This document shows, piece after piece, positions 35,598-43,206 of a stretch of DNA of 64,000 bases. The DNA comes from a virus. Where the stretch lies: positions 1 to 64,000 of IMG/VR virus record IMGVR_UViG_3300024999_000030, one strand, 5' to 3'. Under the pieces are notes generated by a model. The model was not told where the DNA came from and did no database searches. It saw nothing but the letters and a program-made list of their open reading frames with translations. Within the stretch, counting starts at the first letter, position 1, and the number at the start of each line of letters is the position of its first letter. Both the position numbers and the translations under genes were made by a program.

Positions 35598-37157
35598 ATG
35601 ACTATTTTAATTATATTATTATCCCTATGGTGCATAGGGGACTTATCACTGTTTGTTTATTTCTTTAAATCTGGAAAAGCTGAACGAGAAGAAATATTAG
35701 CTCAAAGAGAACGATTATTTCAAGAAGAATCAAATCAACGCGCCAAGCTCAGTGAAGAAAGAGGGACCTTTTATGATGAGCAAGAGAAGTTTCATGCTCA
35801 ACTTGCACAATTAACGCTTACTGCTTCATCTATATCCGAAAGAGAAGATAATCTTAAGGAATATGGCTCTCAACTTGATAATGCTAAGTCAGAGTTAATT
35901 GATAAGTCTGGAATACTCAATATTAAAGAATTAGCTATAAGTGCTAGGGAAAAAGATTTATCAATTAAAGAAGCTTCTCTTGAGCATTTAGCAGAGGAAT
36001 ATAGAGCTAGGGTCGAACGCGCAGCGGAAATGTCTCTTTCTGAGGGCAAAGCTATTGTTTTAGCTAGTGCTAAAAAAGAAACTGAACGAGAAGTGGCAAT
36101 CCTCTTTCGTGAAGCTAAAGAAGAAACACAGCGTCTTGCAGATATTGAAGCACAGCGGATTATGACTTTAGCAATTGAACGGGTAGCTATTTCACAGGCT
36201 CCACTTAAACTTACGTCTCAAATTATTATTGCGGATGAAAACTTTCGTGGAAAGCTAATTGGACATGAGGGTAAAAATATTAAGTTATTGGAGGAGTTGG
36301 CAGGAGTTCAAGTCCTCACTAATAATGAAGACACTAAACTGCTAACTGTGTCTGCCTTTAACCCAATTTCAAGAGAATTATGTAAAAGAACTATTGAAGA
36401 ATTAATGACTACTAATTTTGTTAATCCCAAAAAAATTAAAGAGATATATGAAAAACATTCCAGCGAGTTGGAGAAGGAAATTTTGAAAACTGGTAGAGAT
36501 GCTTGTCGTGGTTTGGGACTTTCTATGCCCCATACAGAAATAGCTAAGCTTTTAGGAAAATTAAAATATCGCACTTCCTATGGTCAAAACGTACTCAATC
36601 ATTCAATTGAGGTAGCTCAATTATGTGGGGCTTTAGCTGGTGAACTTAAACTCGACATTCGGTTAGCAAAACGCGCTGGCCTACTACATGATATTGGTAA
36701 AGCTATAGATATTGAAAAAGAAGGCACTCATCCTGAATTAGGTGGGATTGCTGCTAGGAGATATGGGGAACATGAAATAGTTATTAATGCAATAGAAAGC
36801 CACCATGAAGACATAGAAGTGATTAATCTCATCTCCATCTTAGTTGCAGTTTGTGATGGTATTTCTGGTTCTCGTCCTGGAGCTAGAAGAAACAATCTTG
36901 CTGATTACGTGAAGAGAATAGAAACATTGGAAGGTATAGCATTGTCTTTCCAAGGGGTTACTCAGGCAACCGCCCTTCAAAGTGGCAGAGATTTAAGGGT
37001 TGCTGTGAATGCAGATATAGTGGATGATGCCATGTCTTCTCAATTAGCTAGTTTAATTGCTAAGCAAATTCATGATCAAATGGATTATCCAGGTAAAATT
37101 AAAGTTACAATTATTAGAGAAAAAAGAATGATTGCTTCTGCGGGTCATTCCTATTAA
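35598..37157 (+). CDS. rny: Ribonuclease Y (full-length phage homologue)
   Basis: 519 residues, the usual RNase Y length. An N-terminal membrane helix (residues 1-22), a long coiled coil (~25-190), a KH domain (~200-275, GKLIGHEGKNIKLLEELAGV) and an HD domain with LLHDIGKAID (His-Asp near 364-365). Family blocks KYRTSYGQNVLNHSIEVAQL, GSRPGARRNN and YPGKIKVTIIREKR are all present. RNase Y is the membrane-bound initiating endonuclease of mRNA decay in many bacteria. All catalytic HD residues seem intact. A phage copy is unusual and could direct host mRNA decay or mature phage RNAs. Confidence 0.96.
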   Translation: MTILIILLSLWCIGDLSLFVYFFKSGKAEREEILAQRERLFQEESNQRAKLSEERGTFYDEQEKFHAQLAQLTLTASSISEREDNLKEYGSQLDNAKSELIDKSGILNIKELAISAREKDLSIKEASLEHLAEEYRARVERAAEMSLSEGKAIVLASAKKETEREVAILFREAKEETQRLADIEAQRIMTLAIERVAISQAPLKLTSQIIIADENFRGKLIGHEGKNIKLLEELAGVQVLTNNEDTKLLTVSAFNPISRELCKRTIEELMTTNFVNPKKIKEIYEKHSSELEKEILKTGRDACRGLGLSMPHTEIAKLLGKLKYRTSYGQNVLNHSIEVAQLCGALAGELKLDIRLAKRAGLLHDIGKAIDIEKEGTHPELGGIAARRYGEHEIVINAIESHHEDIEVINLISILVAVCDGISGSRPGARRNNLADYVKRIETLEGIALSFQGVTQATALQSGRDLRVAVNADIVDDAMSSQLASLIAKQIHDQMDYPGKIKVTIIREKRMIASAGHSY

Positions 37158-37163
37158 TATTTT
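37151..37163 (+). promoter_or_regulatory. Putative late promoter motif CTATTAATATTTT
   Basis: 62 nt upstream of the 37213 gene. A hairpin CGGAGAC-TTGT-GTCTCCG (37173-37190) follows at the expected 5' end of the mRNA. Confidence 0.65.
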
Positions 37164-37212
37164 ACAATTCTACGGAGACTTGTGTCTCCGAGCCAGATAG
37201 AAGGAGGATACT

Positions 37213-37725
37213 ATGGCTTTATATAAGAATGTTTCAAAAATGGCGTTGAATATCAGGACTCCCAAGGCAAAATCTTTCTCGCCGGGTGAAGTATTTGATT
37301 TAGACGCTATGTTTGCAGGGATGAAAATGGCAGGTTCCGATTTGGAGCGCTACATGCACAAGGGATTAATTGTATCTGTCTCCCCCGCAGCTCAGGTCAT
37401 TAAAACGGCAGATGGAGCGGTAGTGGTGACTCCCACTAAACCTGAAGAGGGCCCATACATTCCCAAATCTGTTATGGGGACGGTAGAAAAGAGAGCAGGA
37501 GCCGCAGCCACTGTAGTCCCCCCTGAAGACATTCCTGAGGTTATTGGTCAAGATGCCGAAGGGGATGGCTTTACACCTACTTCCAATCTTAATCTCTCAG
37601 CGGATGTTTTAGCTAAGATTGAACAGGTTAAAAAAGTAATCTCCGGTGAGGTTGCAGCTCCGAAAAGTGAAATTAAAAAAAGCAAGAGCGCCCCGAAGAC
37701 AGCTAAAAAGAATAGCAAGAAATAA
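37213..37725 (+). CDS. Putative virion-associated protein
   Basis: 170 residues after AGAAGGAGG. Folded N-terminal ~65 residues (FSPGEVFDLDAMFAG), a Pro-rich middle, and a Lys/Ser/Ala-rich basic tail. First gene of a late operon with the neck/baseplate genes. Family unknown. Confidence 0.55.
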   Translation: MALYKNVSKMALNIRTPKAKSFSPGEVFDLDAMFAGMKMAGSDLERYMHKGLIVSVSPAAQVIKTADGAVVVTPTKPEEGPYIPKSVMGTVEKRAGAAATVVPPEDIPEVIGQDAEGDGFTPTSNLNLSADVLAKIEQVKKVISGEVAAPKSEIKKSKSAPKTAKKNSKK

Positions 37726-37749
37726 AGGCCGCGCCTCTAGGAGGTTGTA

Positions 37750-38619
37750 GTGGCAATTATAATTGAAGCTAAAGACCCCATTACAATGGAGTCTACCCCA
37801 GTAAAAACCGCAGTTTTGGGGAGTAATTGTGATTTATCTAATGATAATGTAACTATTACGCAGTCTGGCGGGTGTTGTCCAGGTTCGTCTGGTAATAATC
37901 ATCAGATTCCTGGTACTGCCCGTCAGACTGTGTGTTCTTCCTGTGGAACTTCATACCCAGTTGAAAGATCTAGAACTACTGGTGGTTTTAGTACAATTTC
38001 TTGTCCAACCTGTGGAACCGCTGCAGGGTATGTCGGCGATGGGGGAACCTGTCAATGGTATACCTGTAGTGGTTCTAGTTGTAGTTCTTGTGGCACTTGC
38101 CCAACTAAACGTATTATAGATGAGTGTGAATTAGAAATTCTCAATGATTTAATTTGTCAGATGAGGGCGGAATTGAAAGATTCCAATACTTCTTGTTATG
38201 CTTTTTCTGCTGCCGAATTGTCTGCCTTTTTAGATGCAGCTTTGTCTGAATTTAATGGTACTCCCACTTTTACTAATTTTACCTGGAAAAGTATTGACCT
38301 GAGAAGATTCAGGTTTATTATAGTTGAGGGAGCTGTATTATTAGCTCTTGGTGCTCAAGTTCTTATTGAAGCTGGTAGAGAATTCACTATTACTGAGAAT
38401 GGTATTAATTTTAATCCAGCTCAAGTTTCTGCCGCTTTGCAGAATCAATTCACGGCGAGATTTACTCAATACAAGAATGATTTACTTTTTATTAAAGATC
38501 ATTTCCGCGCTTCGCCTGCGGCTGTCCTTAATTACCAGAGTTTACTGGTTAATGATGGTATCCTTGGCAATCCCGCGATCGCGCGCCTGAGACACCTACG
38601 TCAGAGACGTATCTTTTGA
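37750..38619 (+). CDS. Zinc-ribbon neck/baseplate-region protein
   Basis: 289 residues, GTG start after AGGAGG. Residues ~55-120 contain several Cys pairs (CSSCGTSYPVE, CPTCGTAAGY, CSSCGTC), probably binding zinc. The C-terminal ~150 residues (AFLDAALSEFNGTPTFTNF, then a long helix VEGAVLLALGAQVLIE) look like phage neck or tail-completion proteins with an N-terminal helical hairpin. The specific role is not assigned. Confidence 0.6.
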   Translation: MAIIIEAKDPITMESTPVKTAVLGSNCDLSNDNVTITQSGGCCPGSSGNNHQIPGTARQTVCSSCGTSYPVERSRTTGGFSTISCPTCGTAAGYVGDGGTCQWYTCSGSSCSSCGTCPTKRIIDECELEILNDLICQMRAELKDSNTSCYAFSAAELSAFLDAALSEFNGTPTFTNFTWKSIDLRRFRFIIVEGAVLLALGAQVLIEAGREFTITENGINFNPAQVSAALQNQFTARFTQYKNDLLFIKDHFRASPAAVLNYQSLLVNDGILGNPAIARLRHLRQRRIF

Positions 38620-38640
38620 CAACAAAGGAGATATAGGCGT

Positions 38641-39387
38641 ATGAACAGTGTGGCAAACGCGGCAATGCCTGGAGACCATCGTGAACACAAGGTTTGTTCA
38701 GTGTGTAAAATAAAAAAGCGACACTTAAGACCGAGGAGAATGAAAATGTCAATTAAGGTTATTGCAAAAAAACTTACCGGGAAGGCGAGAAAAAAACTGC
38801 CTGAATCTTCATTCGCAATTCCAGCTTCTCACCCACAAAACAAAGGCAAGAAGGACAAATTCCCGATTAATGATGAATCTCATGCCCGGAATGCAATTAG
38901 CCGAGCCAATCAGTTTTCCACTTCGCCTGATTGGTGGAGCGGCTCGGCTCAAGAGTTAGTCAATACCGTAACTAGGGCGGTTAAAAGTAAATTTCCTAAA
39001 ATTGAGATTTCTGATAAAGCCAAGAAAAAGAAAGCTAATTTATCTGAAATTTTAGATTTAATAGTAACTGCAGCCGACGAGCTTGATAACCTGGGACTAA
39101 CCAAAGAAAGTACTATACTAGATAATATCTCTCGTCTTCTGATCGCTACTGAACCTCTTAAAGTTCAGCAACCTCCCCCACCTTCTACAAATCAAGCTAA
39201 ACCAGGAACTGGAGATGTTAATCCACCACCTATTCAACAACCTGAAACAACCGATGGGAAAACTCCGATAAATGTGAAAGATTCTAAAAAAACACCATCG
39301 CTAACTACCAAACCTGGGGAGGCAGCTAAACCTGTGGAAGGACAAACTATTTCTACAACACCTCCCGCAGAAACGCCAAAGGTATAA
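38641..39387 (+). CDS. Phage protein with DUF6582-like segment and ADELD module
   Basis: 248 residues. ATG 38641 has AAGGAG upstream; ATG 38746 also has GAGGAG and could be an internal start. A short CSVC motif is followed by the segment LPESSFAIPASHP and FPINDESHARNAISRANQF, which resembles a phage motif recalled as DUF6582 (FAIP, then YPIPDEAHARNAL). Residues ~138-167 carry the TAADELDNLGLTKESTILD module shared with head genes. The tail is Pro/Thr-rich and disordered. Probably virion-associated. Confidence 0.6.
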   Translation: MNSVANAAMPGDHREHKVCSVCKIKKRHLRPRRMKMSIKVIAKKLTGKARKKLPESSFAIPASHPQNKGKKDKFPINDESHARNAISRANQFSTSPDWWSGSAQELVNTVTRAVKSKFPKIEISDKAKKKKANLSEILDLIVTAADELDNLGLTKESTILDNISRLLIATEPLKVQQPPPPSTNQAKPGTGDVNPPPIQQPETTDGKTPINVKDSKKTPSLTTKPGEAAKPVEGQTISTTPPAETPKV

Positions 39388-39875
39388 TGGATAAGCGTAG
39401 GGGAGCTAGAATTATATCTCCCGCTTACGTTGGTTCTTATAGTAAGAAAGCTATAATTCAATCGATACCGACTGATGTTGAACCTAAAAATAAAAAAGAA
39501 ACACGTTCATCTAAAAAGAAATATAAAACTCAAGATAAGCTTAAGAAAATTTTAGAACAAATTTTAAAACAAAAAGCTAAAGAAGAACAAACTTTTTCGT
39601 GGTTACTGAGTCCAAGGGGCGCAAAATTACGTGTAGATATTTATTTTCCAGATATTAAATTAGCAATAGAATATCATGGTAAACAACATTCTTATTTTCC
39701 AAATGCGTTTCATAAAACTGCTGAGGACTTTAGATATGCTAATATGTGTGATGTGTGGAAAAAATCTCAACTTCAATATCACGACATTCAATTGATAGAA
39801 TTCTCATATAAAGATAAAATATCTATAGATCTGGTTCGTCGTCGACTTATCGGGTCGGGCGTGGTGATTAAATGA
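39387..39875 (+). CDS. VSR-like / PD-(D/E)XK homing endonuclease
   Basis: 162 residues, start inside the previous stop (TAATG). A basic N-terminal half leads into LRVDIYFPDIKLAIEYHGKQH, the Asp and Glu-x-His arrangement of VSR-type nucleases, then FRYANMCDVWKKSQLQYHDIQLIEF, which matches the helix and last strand of that fold. Found free-standing in phage genomes as mobile endonucleases. The following small gene overlaps by 4 nt. Confidence 0.75.
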   Translation: MDKRRGARIISPAYVGSYSKKAIIQSIPTDVEPKNKKETRSSKKKYKTQDKLKKILEQILKQKAKEEQTFSWLLSPRGAKLRVDIYFPDIKLAIEYHGKQHSYFPNAFHKTAEDFRYANMCDVWKKSQLQYHDIQLIEFSYKDKISIDLVRRRLIGSGVVIK

Positions 39876-40051
39876 TAAAAATAAATACAATTAACGTAAA
39901 TGAAGTTCAAGATTGTGTGCAACAAGATTCTACTGTTCCTCCATCGCCCCATCGCCCCACTCCACCTTTTGTTGGAAATGTAGGTGGAATTCATATTGAT
40001 ACAATTAAACATATCACAATTCCTGAGTGTCAACATTCGTCTCAAAATTAA
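39872..40051 (+). CDS. Small hypothetical protein
   Basis: 59 residues, ATG overlapping the previous TGA. Contains a Pro/His-rich stretch (PPSPHRPTPPF) and no recognised motif. Supported only by the tight overlap and the clean frame. Confidence 0.45.
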   Translation: MIKINTINVNEVQDCVQQDSTVPPSPHRPTPPFVGNVGGIHIDTIKHITIPECQHSSQN

Positions 40052-40052
40052 G

Positions 40053-40064
40053 CTATTAATAGTT
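40053..40064 (+). promoter_or_regulatory. Putative late promoter motif
   Basis: CTATTAATAGTT, 61 nt upstream of the 40114 gene. Confidence 0.5.
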
Positions 40065-40113
40065 TTAGTTAATTTTAAGCCGTATTGTAGTATAGTAAAT
40101 ATAGGGGAGAACA

Positions 40114-40596
40114 ATGGCGACTATAGACGATGTTTATGATCTTTTACAGAGAATAGCGGACACCGTTGGTGTTAATGATGGTTATGGTGAGGGGTACGGT
40201 GATTCAGACGCTGACGGCTATGCGGATGGTTATGGTACTTATGGAGAGGGAGCTGGATTCTCTCTATATAAAGAAGTTCTCCGTATTCAGCAAATGCTTC
40301 AATTAAATTTAGATGCGCCCATTAGTTCTCGTGAGCCAGCTCTTAAAGAGCCAGGTCGCGGCCCATATTTCATTGCTAGATATATTAAAGATGACACTTC
40401 ATCTCATAATCCAATTTACAATGCGCTAGTAGAGGCCACTTATAGTGGAACAGCTGATATTATCAGATCTACTAAAACTAATCAGAGTGGAAAATTTGTT
40501 TTATTTTTTGATGCGCAGGATCCAGTAGATGTTATAATTACATCTGATATTTATCAGGGCACTAAGTTATATGGCGTAATTCCACAACCATATTAA
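40114..40596 (+). CDS. Virion protein with Gly-Tyr-acidic repeats
   Basis: 160 residues after AGGGGAG. Helical start (DDVYDLLQRIADTVG), then a GYGEGYGDSDADGYADGYG linker like one in the 45727 product, a second helix, and a C-terminal Ig-like beta sandwich (ARYIKDDTSSHNPIYNALVEA). The end domain resembles carboxypeptidase-regulatory or baseplate beta domains. First gene of a baseplate/fibre block. Confidence 0.6.
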   Translation: MATIDDVYDLLQRIADTVGVNDGYGEGYGDSDADGYADGYGTYGEGAGFSLYKEVLRIQQMLQLNLDAPISSREPALKEPGRGPYFIARYIKDDTSSHNPIYNALVEATYSGTADIIRSTKTNQSGKFVLFFDAQDPVDVIITSDIYQGTKLYGVIPQPY

Positions 40597-40622
40597 GTGA
40601 GACTGGATTAATAGGAGTTAAT

Positions 40623-41090
40623 ATGTTTTTTTTTGCTGCTGATAATTTAGATATCGTTTTTACATTAACTTCTAATGGACAAACCATCACACCAGACCCA
40701 TATAATGTAGTAGTTTCTATATATTTAGATGGAATTTTACAAATAATGGGAAAACCGGTTTTATCTGGTCAAGTGTATCATTATGCTTTTAGTGTAGTGG
40801 ACGCAGATATTTCACCTCAATTATATAATGTATATTCTTTTGTGGTGGAAACGTTTGATGCGGGACTATCGCTTATAGCTAATGGTTCTTTTATAGTTCA
40901 TATTTCGGAGTATGACAATCTAGATTCCACTGAACTATATTTATCAAATGACTCTTCAGAAATATTTCTCGCTCCAACCATTAAAACTTACGAGGAGTGT
41001 TTAGTTGCTCAGCCTGCAAAACCCAAGATTATTGCACTGGAAACATTTAAGCAAACGGGGACAGGCTGTGACTGTCTAACTAGGTCGTAA
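40623..41090 (+). CDS. Hypothetical baseplate-region beta protein
   Basis: 155 residues after TAGGAG. Beta-sandwich character (NLDIVFTLTSNGQTI, YNVVVSIYLDG, YNVYSFVVETF) and two Cys near the end (TGCDCLTRS). Stop overlaps the next start by 1 nt. Likely part of the baseplate, by context. Confidence 0.55.
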   Translation: MFFFAADNLDIVFTLTSNGQTITPDPYNVVVSIYLDGILQIMGKPVLSGQVYHYAFSVVDADISPQLYNVYSFVVETFDAGLSLIANGSFIVHISEYDNLDSTELYLSNDSSEIFLAPTIKTYEECLVAQPAKPKIIALETFKQTGTGCDCLTRS

Positions 41091-43195
41091 TGTCTATTCT
41101 TTTAACATTAGATCCACCAATCAGTCCAGAAGTCATTGATCGTATTCGCATTTATAAAAGTTTATTTGTAGATGGATCATATTCGTTAGTAGCTGATTTA
41201 AATGCGAGAGATGGTAATGGTGCTTTCATAACAACATATGAGGACAGTTGTGGTCATAGGGGCTATTGGTATAAAGTTGGTTATCTTAGTAGTGATTCGA
41301 CTATAGTAGCTGGTTTTAAAATTTATAAAGAATTTAGTAATAGAGTAAATCTTTTTACTTTTCCTTCGTTGGCAACGGTCAATAATGGTCAAGCGGTTTA
41401 TTTTGGCCAAGAAGGAAGTAGAGATGAATTTGAAGCAAAACATGGCACTTTACCATCTACCGCTTTATATTATTCTGTTCCATCTTTTTTTAATACACCA
41501 AATGATCAAGCTAAATTTAATCTTAAAACTGATACCAATACCGTTATATCTGGTGTAGAAATAAATGTTTCTGATCAATCATATATTTTGTTTAATTGGA
41601 AGCCGTGCGAAGTAATATCCGACCCAGTAAGATCCTGTGCTGTCACTCCAGTCAAATTAGAATATGCATTACCAGATGTCCCCAAAGACTGGCGAGTAAC
41701 CGCTGTACACATTAAAAGAGCTGACGCAATAGATTCTACATATGAACTTATTGCAAAATTAAATGCTAAGATTTCTTATCATAATTGGCAAACATCATTT
41801 GTTGATATGGGCGGCTCAGATCAATTTTTTTATAAAGTAGCTTTTGAACTTTCTAAATGGGACGATAACAATTGTCAATCTCAAATTGTAATGAGTCAAG
41901 ATTCAGATCCAATGTCACCAATTGTTGTTGATGGTGAACATTTAGTTAAAATTGTATATAATTCTCCAATTATTAATGACCAAAGAACATCTGAAAGTAT
42001 TCCATTTAATACCTATCCTTATTGTGGATATCATAGATTTTCTCCTCACGATGTATTTTTAGGTAGAAGTGCCTCTCCATATTCTAGACCAAATGATTTA
42101 GCGCGAGGCAGTGATTGCGGTAGCCCAAATATGTTTGGTGGTCCATTAAGTATTTATGATCAAAACATTCAAAGGCAACTTATGCTTTTACAGGTCACAG
42201 GGGAAGCTGTTATTCTTTTAAGAAGAAAATGGACAGGACCTGTGTGTAAGTGTGTCGGCAAAACCGAAGAACACCCAATTAAGCAATGTGCATCTTGTTT
42301 TGGGACGGGTTTTACTGGGGGATTCGATAGGATTTACTTTAATGAAGATGCCTCTAATCCAGAAGGACGTATTTTACTTCGTTTTAATCCAACTGTTGAT
42401 GATTTAAATTTAGGTAAACAAACTGGTCTTACTGTTATTAATCAACCGACAGCATGGACAATAGCCCAACCTATTGTTAGAGATAGGGACATTTTAGTTC
42501 AATTTGATCCAATAGATAAGAATAGAGAAATTTGGAGATACGAAGTCTTAGATGTGACTAGAAACGCTTTTATGGGTGGTGTTGGTGGGGCCCAAGTTAT
42601 AAGATTGCAACGATTAGATAGATATAATAATATTGCCTATAGCGTGCCCCTTTCTGGTATTATGTTTACTGAAAAATGGGACATGGAATCTAATTTGCAT
42701 AATTCATACGGAAATAGAACCGGAGAAAAAGATCAAGCAATTAATTTAGATGCTGCGACCCCCGTTTCTAAAACCTCCACAGAAATTACTGCCCTTTTAC
42801 ATAGTTATAGTTTAAAAATTTGGGCATTTTTAAGAGCCGGAATTATTCCAGGTTCCACCATGGTATCTCAATTTGTAAAAAATGATAACACAATTATTTA
42901 TGCTAGCCTTGGAGATAAACTAACTCTTGTCCCTATAACATATGCGACTATTAATAACTATAGTTCATTACGACATGTCAGTGTGGAAATAGAGTCCGCA
43001 CTTAATAAAGATTTAACTGTGACGGCTCGATATGTTTCAGTTCCCGTTCCACCCGACTCCACTATGTATTTTAATTTGGCAGCCGGGGAAACAGATACGA
43101 TTTTAACAGATAATCGTATGTTGGTACGCGGCGGTGAATTAAGTCTTACACAATCCAGTTTAGTTAAGTCTTTAGTAATGATTTATTTAGATTAA
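41090..43195 (+). CDS. Baseplate protein with zinc motif
   Basis: 701 residues. Two N-terminal repeats of a fibronectin-like unit (DRIRIYKSLFVDGSYSLVA and VHIKRADAIDSTYELIA). In the centre, CKCVGKTEEHPIKQCASCFGTGF is a CxC/CxxC zinc site similar to those in some phage baseplate wedge proteins. The C-terminal part is beta-rich. It lies between small baseplate-type genes and collar-domain fibres. Baseplate assignment is by context and general likeness. Confidence 0.6.
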   Translation: MSILLTLDPPISPEVIDRIRIYKSLFVDGSYSLVADLNARDGNGAFITTYEDSCGHRGYWYKVGYLSSDSTIVAGFKIYKEFSNRVNLFTFPSLATVNNGQAVYFGQEGSRDEFEAKHGTLPSTALYYSVPSFFNTPNDQAKFNLKTDTNTVISGVEINVSDQSYILFNWKPCEVISDPVRSCAVTPVKLEYALPDVPKDWRVTAVHIKRADAIDSTYELIAKLNAKISYHNWQTSFVDMGGSDQFFYKVAFELSKWDDNNCQSQIVMSQDSDPMSPIVVDGEHLVKIVYNSPIINDQRTSESIPFNTYPYCGYHRFSPHDVFLGRSASPYSRPNDLARGSDCGSPNMFGGPLSIYDQNIQRQLMLLQVTGEAVILLRRKWTGPVCKCVGKTEEHPIKQCASCFGTGFTGGFDRIYFNEDASNPEGRILLRFNPTVDDLNLGKQTGLTVINQPTAWTIAQPIVRDRDILVQFDPIDKNREIWRYEVLDVTRNAFMGGVGGAQVIRLQRLDRYNNIAYSVPLSGIMFTEKWDMESNLHNSYGNRTGEKDQAINLDAATPVSKTSTEITALLHSYSLKIWAFLRAGIIPGSTMVSQFVKNDNTIIYASLGDKLTLVPITYATINNYSSLRHVSVEIESALNKDLTVTARYVSVPVPPDSTMYFNLAAGETDTILTDNRMLVRGGELSLTQSSLVKSLVMIYLD

Positions 43196-43206
43196 CGGAG
43201 AGAACA

